From contig NW_003314281.1 in NCBI RefSeq assembly GCF_000143415.4, forward strand, positions 2,227,460 to 2,275,780: DNA of 48,321 nucleotides. The letters are read 5' to 3'. The position numbers were made by a program, and so were the translations under genes. Below the pieces are notes generated by a model. That model had not been told where the DNA came from, searched no databases, and saw only the letters and a program-made list of their open reading frames with translations. The stretch is from Selaginella moellendorffii (Eukaryota; Streptophyta; Lycopodiopsida; Selaginellales; Selaginellaceae). Of this stretch, positions 1 to 10,192 are shown piece by piece (the stretch's first letter is position 1; each line of letters starts with the position of its first letter).

Positions 1-1018
1 GGAGTTAACTGGGCATTTCGAGTGTACTTAGACCGGACGAGCATAAGGACGGAATTCCTACGTGTTATTAGCTAAGCATACTTAGCCCGGTAAGGAGTTC
101 CCGTCTCATTTTGTCTTGCACTTGCTAGTGACAAGAACCCTCACATATTGAGATTAGTCCCTCAATATCGCTACATGATAGCTTACCGTGTCTGCCAAAC
201 ACCCTCGCTATCATGCCCTTTGTGTTAGTCTCATTTCGGTCCCAAATGCTATTTATGGAAAGTGTCCAGATTTGCTCATTTGGCATATCTACGGAATGTA
301 GAGATCGTCCTGAACACAATGGTGTTCGTCCCGTGTCCAAATTCGCAATCTAGGGACATTCCATATTTAGTAAGTTTCGAGCTTGTCCCAGAGACTAACT
401 CCTAATACTAAGGGAGGCTTGGGGTGAAAGCCCAAAGCGTGTGTTCCTCAAGGGGGGGGGGCTGTGGGGGGTTCCAAATGTATAGTAGGGATAGTGGGTA
501 GGTCGGGCATGGCCGACCAACCTGAGGCATAGTCTAGCTCCCGCTTGCGTGCCTGTCCTTGTTCTGCGTCCGGCTTGGGTCTAAGCCCAAGTTCCATTCC
601 ATGCTAGTTGGTGGAGTACCCATATCCTCGTGTTAGGCCACCGGTATGCCGAAATAGCGCCAGACTCCGTTTGGCTCCGTTTTGTGTGCTGGTCCTGGCA
701 TTGGGATGCTGGTTGCTCCAGGACTGTTCCAAGTCGCTCCAGGCTCCTGTCCCTTCGCTCCTTGGGCTTTATGCTCGGGAGTCGCTCCAGGCTCCTGTCC
801 CGTCACTCCTCGGCTCCATGCTTGGGAGTTTGGCACCGTTCCTTTGTTCAGTGGCCCAAGGCCTTGAACCTCAGGTTCTTATGGACACGTGGCATGGACA
901 CGTGGCATATGACACGTGGCATCCGTCACGTGGCACAAAGAGGGTTTAGGTTCCGCTTCGTGGTGTTATCCTATGGTAAATGACCATAGGATAAAGGGTC
1001 AAAACCACGTGCGCTACA
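1..1018 (-). repeat. Long inverted repeat, left arm (LTR-like), cut by window start
   Basis: This stretch is the reverse complement, with many substitutions, of 3026 to about 4010. The inner end reads ...GCGCTACA and the partner begins TGTAGCGC, so the inner boundary has the TG/CA form of a long terminal repeat. Similarity can be followed back to the first base, so the arm probably continues outside the window. It includes a run of ten G at about 452-461, a local duplication of a CTCCTGTCCC-type motif around 735-805, and the G-box cluster described separately. LTRs of one retrotransposon should be direct repeats. Here they are inverted, so either one LTR has been flipped or this is another element with long inverted termini that holds gypsy sequence. 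Confidence 0.75.
886..932. promoter_or_regulatory. Tandem G-box/ABRE cluster in the LTR-like arm
   Basis: CACGTG occurs at 886-891, 899-904, 913-918 and 927-932, each in the context ACGTGGCA and spaced 13-14 bp apart. A fifth CACGTG lies at 1006-1011. In plants ACGTGGC is the core bound by bZIP factors of the abscisic acid and stress response, and CACGTG is also bound by bHLH factors. The matching part of the right arm (about 3103-3132) keeps only degraded versions such as CACATG and CACGTA. Regulation is inferred from motifs only. Confidence 0.5.
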
Positions 1019-1242
1019 TCCGGTTTGGGGAAGGTGGGAAAGTAGCCAGAAAATTTGTGAGTGATGTTCCAATAAAAATATCCAAGTGGAAAGAAAGAGT
1101 GGACTTGGTAGTGTTGAAGATACCAGATTTTCAGATGGTGTATGGTATAGATTTCTTCAACAAATATATTAAAGGGATTTATGGTGCTAGACAAAGTTCT
1201 ATCATATTGACGTTAGAAGGACATCCCGATGTGTCCTTCTAG
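1019..1242 (+). pseudogene. Ty3/gypsy protease C-terminal remnant
   Basis: The frame contains a segment reading VYGIDFFNKY near 1138-1167. This resembles the conserved hydrophobic Gly-x-Asp-Phe segment near the end of plant gypsy retropepsins, just ahead of the linker to reverse transcriptase. The catalytic Asp-Ser/Thr-Gly part is not present. The frame stops at 1240-1242, then continues as a recognisable but unassigned linker to about 1437. Confidence 0.55.
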
Positions 1243-1439
1243 TTGTAGAAGCACTCCTCAAAGGATTGGGATGTTGAGTTCTTGATTGCGAGAGCCGCTC
1301 AAAAAGCAACTAAGAAGGGATATCGGACCTTTTGGGTTCAAGTGATGGAAGCTGAGGGTGTTAGTGACTTAATTCAAATTGGTGACGGGGTTAATCCTGT
1401 ACCAAAGAAGATATTGGAGTTGTTGGTGCAGAATTAGAT

Positions 1440-2360
1440 ATGTTTTTGAAGGATTTGCCGCTAGGGCTACCTCTTATCTGTGAGGTTGATTATCGGATTG
1501 AGATTATTCAAGGTTCTAAACCATCTATAAAAGCTCTGTATTGTTTGAACATCAAGGAAATGGCTAAACTTAAGAAACAACTTATGGAGCTTCTTGACAA
1601 ATGTCATACACTCAACAAGATTACGATCAAAAATAGTTATCCTTTGCCTCACATTGATGACTTGTTTGACCAACTCTTAAAGGCTAAATATTTTATGCGA
1701 CTTGATTTACGGTTTGGGTATCATCAGATATGGGTGGTAGATCAAGGGTGGAGAAGACAACCTTTAAGACTTAGTATGGATCTTGTTATGCCGTTTGGGT
1801 TATGCAATACTTTGGCAACATTCAGCACTATGATGGATAGAATATTTAGAGATTTTTTGGACACATTTGTTATTCTATATATCAACAATGTTCTAGTCTT
1901 CAGTGAAACATTGGAGGATCATTTGAAACACTTAGAGCCGGTGTTTCAGAAGTTGCACGAACACAAACTATATGCTAAGGAAAGTAAATGTGCTTTTGAA
2001 CAATTGCACATAAACTTTCTTGGACATATAGTTGATGGTGGCGTAATTGAGGTAGATCCAAAGAAGGTGGAAGTGTTGAAGTCCTGGGAAGTCCCAACTA
2101 TTGTATTAGATGTTCATTCCTTTCTCAGTTTAGTGGGATACTATCGCAAGTTTATCTTCAATTTTGCAAGAATTTCTCTTCCATTGACTGAGTTAATGAA
2201 GAGTAATATTCTGTTTTATTGGACACCAGCTTATCAACGTGCTTTTGTATGGTTGAAGGAGATCTTGACTATAGTTCCTGTTCTCAGGATTCCAGATTTT
2301 GATAAACCCTTCAAAGTGCATTGTGATGCATTTGGCTATGCTATTGGTGCCATGATGTAG
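1440..2360 (+). pseudogene. Ty3/gypsy reverse transcriptase and start of RNase H, inactive
   Basis: An open frame of 306 codons covers most of a gypsy reverse transcriptase and the first RNase H strand. Visible landmarks are the palm segment with LDLRFGYHQI (residues about 88-97), MPFGLCNT (about 117-124), the catalytic box and the connection segment with GYYRKF (about 234-239). The catalytic box reads YINN instead of the usual Tyr-x-Asp-Asp, so both metal-binding aspartates are lost, each explainable by one G to A change. About 45 codons around the first conserved reverse transcriptase block are missing between residues 53 and 54, without breaking the frame. RNase H begins at VHCDAFGYAIGAMM just before the stop. 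Confidence 0.85.
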
Positions 2361-2633
2361 CAAGATTATGACAAAGTGGTTGGTGTTACACTAAGGTGAC
2401 ATGGTTGTCCCATTGCGTTCTATTCCAAGAAATTGAATGAACGAAGATAGCCAACATATGAGAAAGAGATGTTTGCTATAGTGTTGGCATTGGAACACTA
2501 GAGACACTATTTAGGTGGACATACCAAGGTTTACATGGATACTAACACACTGAGCTACTTTGCTACATAGCCAAAGCTTACGCTGAAGCAAGCTCATTGG
2601 CAAGAGAAGCTTGTTGCACACTTCATTCCAATT
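2361..2633 (+). pseudogene. RNase H continuation with stops
   Basis: The frame of the reverse transcriptase continues past its stop and still gives RNase H-like text: AFYSKKLNER near 2416-2446, YEKEMFAIVLALEH near 2458-2499 and then a His-Tyr-Leu segment. It is broken by TGA at about 2397 and TAG at 2448, 2500 and 2568. Each stop sits where a CAG or CGA codon would become TAG or TGA by one C to T change. Confidence 0.7.
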
Positions 2634-3025
2634 GTGGGAAAAGTGAATGTGAAACAAGCAGCAAAGCTCTTTTTCTATGAAGTAATGCGGGTTCGTGGTC
2701 TTCTTAAAGAGATGATCTCAAATAGAAATTTGAGGTTTATAGAGAAGTTTTGGGGCACACTATTCCAGTTATTTGGTACCAAGTTGAAGTTTAGTATAGC
2801 TTATCATTCTCTAACTAATGGGCAGACCAAACGTGTGAATGCTCAAGTTGAGGATTATCTATGGTACTATATCACAACGGACTAGTGCGACTAGGTTGAG
2901 CAGTTGGACACAGCAGAAATCTGTTATAACAACACTTTTCACAGCACTATTAGCTATTCTCCATGGGAGATGCTGCAAGGGAATGCCCATGGAGTGCCTC
3001 AACAGATTGATGTACTGAAACCAAT
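2634..3025 (+). pseudogene. Ty3/gypsy integrase core remnant
   Basis: The frame from 2634 to 2885 resembles the middle of the integrase catalytic core: a segment with ISNRNLRFIEKFW, then IAYHSLTNGQTKRVN, the region around the conserved glutamate. The expected Asp and Glu of the DDE triad are Asn (SNRN) and Lys (QTKRVN) here, so it is inactive. After TAG at 2883 the frame goes on with NNTFHSTISYSPWEML (about 2929-2976). The zinc-binding N-terminal part of integrase and the end of RNase H are missing, so a deletion lies just upstream. Confidence 0.75.
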
Positions 3026-4010
3026 TGTAGCGCACGTGGTCTTTACCCTTTATCCTTTGATGATTTACCATAGAATAACAACAAAGTGGAACCTAAACCC
3101 TCCATGTGCCACATGTCCCATGCCACGTATCCAAAAGACAATGGTGTGGAACCTGAGTTTTAGGGCCTTGGGCCACTGAATGAAGAAACAATGCCAAACT
3201 CCCAAGCATGAAGCCAAGGAGTAATGGCACTAGAACACATAACAACTCCCGAGTGTATAGCCCAAGGAGCAAAGGGACAGGGGCACGGAGCGACTTGGAA
3301 CAATCCTAGAGTATCCAACATCCCAATGTTAAGACCAGCACGCAAAACGGAACTAAACGGAGTTTGGCACTATTTTAGAATACTGGTGGCCTAATGTGAG
3401 GATAGCATAATGTGGAGCTTGGGCTTAGACCCAATCTGGACGCAGAACAAGGATAGGCACACAAGTGGAAGCTAGACTATACCTCAAGTTGGTCAGCCAT
3501 GCCCAACCTACCCACTATCCCTACTATACATTTGGAACCCCCCACAACCCCTCCCTCCCCATGAAACACATGCTTTGGGTTTTCACCCCAAGCCTCCCTT
3601 AGTATTAGGAGTTAGTCTCTGGGACAAGTTTGAAACTTACTAAATATGGAATGGCACTAGATTGCGAATTTGGACACGAGATGAACACCATTGTGTTCAA
3701 GACAATCTCTACATTCCATAGATATGCTAAATGAGCAAATCTGGACACTTTCTATAAATAGCATTTAGGACCGAAATGAGACTAACACAAAGGGCATGAT
3801 AGCGAGGGTGTTTAGTAGACACAGTAAGCTATCATCTAGCGATATTGAAGGGCTAATCTCAATACACGAGGGTTCTTGTTAAGCCAATGCAAGACAAAGC
3901 AAAAAAGAACTAAAAGCCAAGCCAAGTATGCTCAGCTAGAAACACATAGGAGTTCCTACCTTATGTTCTGGCTAAGTACAGGTGCTAATCCCAGTAAACT
4001 AACACTTGAA
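3026..4010 (+). repeat. Long inverted repeat, right arm (LTR-like)
   Basis: This is the partner of 1-1018 in opposite orientation. Similarity starts exactly at the TG of TGTAGCGC and can be followed to about 4010, where it meets the limit set by the window start. The two arms differ by many substitutions and small indels, so the structure is old. The right outer end is uncertain because the left arm is cut by the window. Confidence 0.7.
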
Positions 4011-4954
4011 CAAGAGGTGCTGATAAAGGGAATTAGCAATACCAACCTCCTGCCATCGTGGTAGTAAGAAAAAAATATCCGAAAGGACTAGCCGATAGGT
4101 AACTTTTAATTTCTGAAGTCACATTTGCGACACTTTCCCCCCCTTGACGGAAGATCGATGTCCTTATCGATGCATACTCAAATCTAGAATACCGCTAAGG
4201 AAATAACTCCAGAAAAAGTTCATCGTATTCACACTATGTGAGAAATGCACCAACTTAAATGAGCTAGGAAGCAACCTCTATATCTAATGCAGATGCGCTA
4301 CCAACTCAAACACCTTCCGGCCGACGCCGTCAAGGAAATGACCAACGGAGTCAGCCACCCTTGCTGCTCTAGGTGTCACCCAGCTTACAAAAGTGTGATA
4401 CGCCCCTACCCACATGGATATAGAGAGAGAAGCTAGAGGAACCCTCCTGAGCAAAGAAACCAAACCTGTCGATAAGGTTTAGATAGACTACTGTAAACAG
4501 GCAGTTAGAGTTGTTTACACGGTCACACTCTGTTAATGGAATAAGGAACATCGATAAAGAGGCAGGTGATATAACCAGTCGGCAGTAACTACCCCATGAC
4601 TATAGATTTCACCATGCATACAAAGTGCCGAAGCCAATCTGCCTATACTGGCCCAAACTAGGGCTGGGTAGTTTTTGAGCTGAGCTCAAGTCAATGAAAG
4701 TCAATGAAAGTCAATATAATCCACCAAATACAAAAGTTGATGTTTAAATGATTGGTTCGGGATGAACCAACAATTCTATTGAAACCTTAAGACATGTTTT
4801 CAGTCCAAGAAAATGCTAAATAATATAAGTCTAATAAATAAATAAATATCATAAGTCAAAGAAGAAGCTCAATATTACCACTAAAAAATTTGACTAAAAA
4901 AAAAACTATACTTAGTCTTCCTCAGCATCCACATCCACAAAAGGAGGAGTTCAT
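4011..4954. other. Intergenic stretch without a recognisable gene
   Basis: No frame of convincing length or known family is visible on either strand. The sequence is probably old repeat DNA. It includes a tRNA-like trace on the minus strand (4261-4320) and a three-fold GTCAATGAAA-type repeat near 4690-4720. It ends where similarity to the array-derived block begins. Confidence 0.5.
4261..4320 (-). repeat. Possible tRNA-derived (SINE-like) remnant
   Basis: Read on the minus strand, this stretch contains GAGTTGGTAGCGCATCTGC followed about 20 bases later by GAGGTTGCTTCCTAG. This resembles the D arm and anticodon region (A box) and a degraded T arm (B box) of a tRNA at roughly the right spacing. 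The stems do not pair well, so it is not a working tRNA gene. A decayed tRNA-derived SINE is possible, as is chance. Confidence 0.25.
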
Positions 4955-7041
4955 ATAGTGAGAGTGTAAATCCCAGCTCCCTCATGCCCACATCAACAGT
5001 ATAATCAAAGCATTTTGCCACTTTATGAAAGAGAATTTTCTGTTAGCTACACACATCAGAATTTTTGTAGCCATTGCCAATGCTTAGTGGTAGCAGGGCC
5101 TTGGTTTAATGTATTTTTAATACCTCTTAGAACAACATGTATAACTTATAGCAGAGAGAAATCAGTCTACTCCAATTTCAATATTGGATCATTTGTGCTA
5201 CCTAGGGAGGGGGAATAGTCAAACTCACCCTAATTCCACCACATACGAGGTGAGCTCCTCCAATAATGTAGAAGCACAAAGTCAGTGAGAGTATTAGAGT
5301 TTTAGACAAAGATCTAAGGACCCAATGAGCTCTTTAATCCGATGCACATGCAAATCCCACCCACAAATCTCCTCACACTAGAATTTTAAGAAATCCTGTT
5401 CATTGGAAACTTTTTTCAACCAAGAAAAGGTGGCACCTTGTTCTTAACCCGCAAAATACATTTGGGTTTGTAGCTGTCTTCCACCTGCTTCAATCTAACA
5501 ACGTCTCTACCAACACTGAGGCCAAGAGGCGATGTGCTATGCCAATTCCATTGCATTGCACTACAACCAAGTGAAAATCTAGCTAGCTGTGAGAGAAACA
5601 AACAATGATTACTTCACAAAATTCCTTGGGGATGTCCTATTGCTAGTAGCCAAACATGAGGTATAACAAAGCCTTCCAAAACACTGTAAAAAAAACTGAA
5701 TGCAATTTTCCAGGAGCTCATACTTCTCAGCTAATGCTCCCACATTCATTGTTAACAAGTGAATCTTATCCTTGTTTGATCTCTAGGGCCAATCCCAACT
5801 GTGCTTAACAACATCTAAACCTTTGATGTAGACCCAATAGCACCTTCTTAAAGCTTCTCCACCATCTCTCCCTTAGCTAAAATAGAAAATTCCTATACCT
5901 ACTGCTTTGTGGGAATCTCTAAACCTATCCTAGATTCCTTTTGTTTCAACATCCTCTCAATGTTTACTTTCCATACCCTTATCTTTACCACTTGCTCAAT
6001 AAGTGATTCCATCCTACACTTGCTCCTTGGTTGTCTTCTCAAGCTCAAGCAATGCCTCTGCATCCTCTGAGATGTCCTCATCCTTGTCTTTTAGCTTGCT
6101 AATGGTGTCCTCTGAGTCATCACTCCAGCTCCTCCCTAGTGAACTCCTCAAATTTCTACTTAGACTCCTCTTCTCCTATTGCTTCCTTCCATAAGATCTT
6201 AATTTCCTAGTGCAAAGTCTTTTCCTGCAACTTTTTCCTCAAGGATCCAGTTGACACGATTGCCTCAATCAGCTTCCCTATTGTCCAAAGCTGCCACACC
6301 ATAAGCTCCTATAATATAGAGCTCTCCTCCACAATTTAATTGTTTTTTTGAATCTTTATTAGTGTGTTCTCATATTGGGTGTTGAATTCCACAATTTGCT
6401 ATTAAAATTCTACCTTTTGTTGTCCCTATGCCTTTGTATGATATGGTAAGCAATTTCAACTTGTTGTGATGCACTTTTTTTATTAGCCATTTGAAGTGGC
6501 TTTATCTGAGGGCAATGTCTTAGAGTAGAATGATACTCAACATTAGGCATGTGAGAGTTTTTTACTCCAATATCTATGCCAACATCTTCACTAACAAAGG
6601 AAAAACGATGTTTTGAGTGAACTGTCTTCATATCACTAATAGAAGCTCGAGAATGTACTCCATAGATATGCCGTGGAGCACTTCCTCAATTGCAATTACC
6701 ATTATTCAGGCAGGTGAAGTCAATTTTCTCTTCATCCTATCATGTAACATCTCAATAGAAAGCCTTGTTCCCATATAACCACTTGAGGACCTCGCATACA
6801 CCCCCAACTATGAATCTCTCTGAAAGTAAGCACTAGAGTTGGCATTTCTCTTAAACAAGGAAAGGGAAGATGAGTCTATATGAAGTCTGTCAGATTTAAT
6901 ATGCACTATAGAGCTATCTTCAAAAGTTTTCGCATTTGAGGAGATATTAAAAAGCAATAATATGAGAAGAAAAATACCAACCAACCTAAAGAGAGTGATG
7001 TCCCCATTGGAACATCCTAACTTTTCCCACCCTAACCATGA
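4955..7041 (-). mobile_element. Transposon-derived block, diverged copy of array segment
   Basis: This stretch matches array positions 17579 to about 19980 (and the same part of units 2 and 3) base by base, with substitutions and indels. The similarity stops abruptly at ATGACTCAAGT near 7041, inside what is the right MULE arm in the array. Two differences stand out: about 315 bp present in the array (18343-18660) are absent here, and about 30 bp near 5955-5985 are present only here. Coding-like text is on the minus strand, for example an acidic segment near 6030-6170 and a segment ending RIGLEIPTKQ near 5899. Stops are frequent. The enzyme of origin is not certain. Confidence 0.7.
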
Positions 7042-7156
7042 CTCAAGTCGACGTATAGAGTGTTGGCTGGTTTCTTCGACATCTACAACCAAATTACAAA
7101 TAAGCAAGATCATTGGAAATCAAGTTCTTACTCTCTTGAACATCCGCACTATGGAG

Positions 7157-9537
7157 TTACTTTCGTACATTTTGAGCAATTGGGGCTAGATAAGCAGCGG
7201 CAGTAGGATCTGGGGAATGAGCAACTGCTGTAGGATGAGATGGGGCAGGAGAGTTTTCAGCCGGGTTTTCCACTTGTTCGTCTTCGGTCTGCTCAATATG
7301 AATATCGTCCTTGTCCTAAAGCATCTCCACTCCCTCCAAAAGTGCCTCTACAATAAAGTAGAAACATAAGTTACTACTAAGAAATTTTACTCATCAAACC
7401 TAAATGACACTCAAGGTACAAATCAAGCTCAAAAGGTGACGATGGCATTTGTCTCCACAACTCCAAGTGCCATGGACAAAGTTCTCGCTCCCACGCAGTG
7501 GGACAATGGAACTCTGGCTCATACATGCCAAGTTTCTTCCCACTAGTTAAGAGCTTGAGAAAAACACTTGTGGTGTACACTGAAGCACCTGGGCAATGAT
7601 TTAAATACCTAAAAAAGAGCCATGATTAAATAAACAAGTCAATTACTTGCAATATACCTCTATGCTATGCGGCACGAGAAAAATGGTTGGCACGGCTGGT
7701 TCTTGAAATCCATAGAGCTTGAGCTGCCATCAGGAAGCCATGCATCCCCAAGCTCTTGAAGGGAGTCTGGAAGTGTTATGCCGGTGCGGGCACTAGTAAG
7801 GAACTTCGTATCCCATACTTGAAGTAGCTCCTCAGCAGCCACAATACTCTAAGTGATATAGAGTTTCTCCTTCATCACATTCTCAAGTTTGCTCTCCAAC
7901 CTCTTATCATTGTTACGATGCCCAGTGTTAAAGAGCTCCAAGCAAGAGGTTTGTTCATTGAAGGAGAGTTTGCTTTTTGCGATGTTATAGATCAATTCTT
8001 CAGATGCTTTACCATTTCCTGCAAGGACAAGGATTTCAAAGTGGAATGAGAAAGATAAAAAGGACTAACTTACTGCCACAAGAGCATATCTCTGCAATGC
8101 AATCCAACCAATCTTTATCGCAGCAAATGTCTGCAATCACAAGTAGCTTTTTCACCTTTGATTTCTTCGAGTTCAAAATGCACTGCTCAATTTGTTGCAG
8201 TTCAAGGTTCTTTTGCACCTCATCTATCACTTGCGTAATCTTCAAATATGAGTTTTGCTTCACCTTGACAATTTGCTAAAAGGAAAATTTGTGAGTAGAA
8301 AACACAAGTTCATGCAAGAAAAAGATACCTTTGCCCAGACCGCAACCAAAAAATCCATAGGCACCTGATACCAAGTAAGCAACTCTTGGCCTTTATGTGC
8401 TACAAGCTTTGCTTGAACTGCTTTCATAACCTCATGATTATATAGCATCTGGATTTCCTCAAGAGAAAGCATGCCAACATATTGAAGGTGCTCGATATCA
8501 TGGACCAAGGTATGTGCTTGGAAAGAAAATTGATTAAGCCTATAACATAGTTGGTGAGAACAAAGGTTACTAGTAAAAGATTCTTACATGTTGATCTTGT
8601 GACATCCCAAGTTGAGCCTCACAGCTTGGTTTCGATCCTATGGCTCCATAAGTGTCACTGGAACACAAATATATCACTCATCATCATCCTAGAACTTCTC
8701 TTGGATACACCTCCAAAACGCAAGCCACCGGTGATTTCCATCAATAATGAAGAACATCTGGCCTACAAAGGCTTGTGTCTCCTTGTGGGACACCATCAAA
8801 GTATCAAACTCTTGAGATTTCCTCTGCCATATTTGATCCCAAGTCTGCTTGATCTCGTGAGTAACCATGTCTATGTGATTTGTTCCGGGAAATGATGACA
8901 ACACAATAAATGATCCAGCAATGTGCCTGAATCCAACCTCTATGAAAGAGGTATAAATAGCCATGTTGAGGTCATAGGCTGAGCGCACCCAGTGACTTTG
9001 TTTAAAATGACAAAGTGGAATCTCAAGATGTTGGGATCCTTTCCAAGCCATTTCACCTAACACCCTGCTAATAATTCGTTCTTGAGCTTGGACAATAGTC
9101 TCGCGTACTCACTCATTCAAGATTGTGTCGGCCTCTAGCATAGTTACCACCTCATTTCTGTGACCTTCAGGAGTAGCAGCATGTCTGCCATTTCCACCAT
9201 CAAGATCTGCCCCACCACGTATAGCACCAAGTGCCGCATTTCTGCCACTAAATTCCGCACCACCACCTATGGCACTACCACCAGCAGCTTCTCCTGTGCT
9301 ATAGCTAGCTTCTGCATTTCCACACTCTCTAGAACCATTTGGCTCCTACATGCTAACACCTGGATCAAGATCAACCATTACTTGGATCTGAACACCACTG
9401 CTCCCACCATGGTCTTCCTCCGAAATAGTGCTTTGAACTTGTGAGGTGTCCCTAGTGAATCTAGCACAATGATCTAGTCGCTTTTGTGGAGAACAGGTCC
9501 ATTAAGGTTGACCGGCACACTTCTTTTGTTGTGGCAT
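7157..9537 (-). pseudogene. Six-exon pseudogene with ParB-like DGNHR motif
   Basis: Inferred exons on the minus strand are 9537-8588, 8516-8329, 8275-8074, 8018-7658, 7608-about 7377 and 7347-7157. Most junctions have GT and AG borders, and the phases agree from exon 2 to exon 5. Exon 1 starts with ATG at 9537, has a Gly/Ala-rich section and then a domain with FFIIDGNHRWLAF near 8715-8755. DGNHR resembles the signature of ParB/sulfiredoxin-fold nucleases. Exon 3 has a Lys-rich segment followed by VKKLLVIADICC. The last exon is acidic and Pro/Ala-rich and ends in TAA at 7159-7157. The frame has about ten premature stops (six in exon 1, two in exon 4, one each near the end of exon 5 and in exon 6), almost all TAG or TGA. 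The exon 1 to exon 2 phase does not fit, so a frameshift is likely. The family is unconfirmed. Confidence 0.6.
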
Positions 9538-9598
9538 GATTTATATATCTGCATGAAATGACAAATAAACTTGAGTAAACATTAAAAAAACCGCAAAG

Positions 9599-10080
9599 CA
9601 GTTCCCTTGGCACTAGGAAGATCAGTTCGTCGCTGAACCAATCTTCTCAGCGCCAAGGGAACAAAAAAAAGAAGAAAAGAAGCAGTTCCCTTGGTGCTGG
9701 GAAGATCAGTTTGTCGCCGAACTGATCTTCTCAGTGCAAAGGGAACCAAAAAAAAAAGAAAAGAAGCAATTCCCTTGCTGCTGGGAAGATTGGTTCGTTG
9801 CCAAACCAATCTTCTCAGCACCAAGGGAACAAAAAGAAGAAGAAAAGAAGAAGTTCCCTTGGTGCTGGGAAGATTGGTTTGTCGCTGAACCAATCTTCTC
9901 AGCGCCAGTGGAACGACAAGAGACAAAAAAAAACCCAAAATTTAATGTGCTAGGAAGATCGGTTTGTCACCGAACCGATCTTCTCAATGCTAATGGAACG
10001 ATAAGAAAAAAAAAACCCAGAATCTAATGTGCTGGGAAGATTGGTTCGCTGCCAAACTGATCATTCTAGCGTGAAATAGC
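9599..10080. repeat. 84-bp tandem repeat, each unit an inverted repeat
   Basis: Six units start near 9599, 9683, 9767, 9851, 9937 and 10021. Each has a left arm beginning GTTCCCTTGG and a right arm ending CCAAGGGAAC (units 1-4), separated by a few bases, so a single strand can fold into a hairpin with a stem of about 28 bp. A/G-rich linkers (AAAAGAAGAAAAG-like) join the units. Units 5 and 6 have shortened left arms and are more diverged. The period is a multiple of three, which leaves long frames open on both strands. These frames look like a by-product of the repeat. The array lies just upstream of the DGNHR pseudogene start. Confidence 0.85.
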
Positions 10081-10192
10081 TATGAGGCACAAGTTACTTG
10101 CGAGCTAGGAGCAAAAGATAGGGAGATGGAAAAGCAGCAGAGAGAGGCATATCTTGATTGAGGAGTGTCTTTCTAGTGTCTTGAAGTTTTAA
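10081..10192. other. Short unique stretch before the array
   Basis: No gene is seen. It separates the hairpin repeat from the first 12-kb unit. It ends in a short AGTTTTAATGATAGTTTTAATG-type duplication, and the unit-shared sequence starts at 10193. Confidence 0.5.

Larger units (their letters stand above)
1019..3025 (+). pseudogene. Decayed Ty3/gypsy retrotransposon internal region (pol remnant)
   Basis: The order of remnants is protease end, reverse transcriptase, RNase H, integrase core, which is the Ty3/gypsy order. The reading frame is broken by stops at about 1240, 1437, 2358, 2397, 2448 and 2883. No gag, primer-binding site or polypurine tract can be recognised at the borders. Sequence is missing in at least two places: at the start of reverse transcriptase and between RNase H and integrase. 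The element cannot encode working enzymes. It lies directly between two inverted LTR-like arms. Confidence 0.85.

Noticed and set aside
5015-5218. Plus-strand 67-codon frame shared by the 5-kb copy and all units
   Set aside because: The coding-like text of this block is on the minus strand, and the plus frame has no domain and is kept only because the copies are similar.
9582-10027. Long open frames on both strands across the hairpin repeat (up to 118 codons)
   Set aside because: The repeat period of 84 is a multiple of three, so a frame free of stops in one unit stays open in all. Both strands being open at once argues against a protein.
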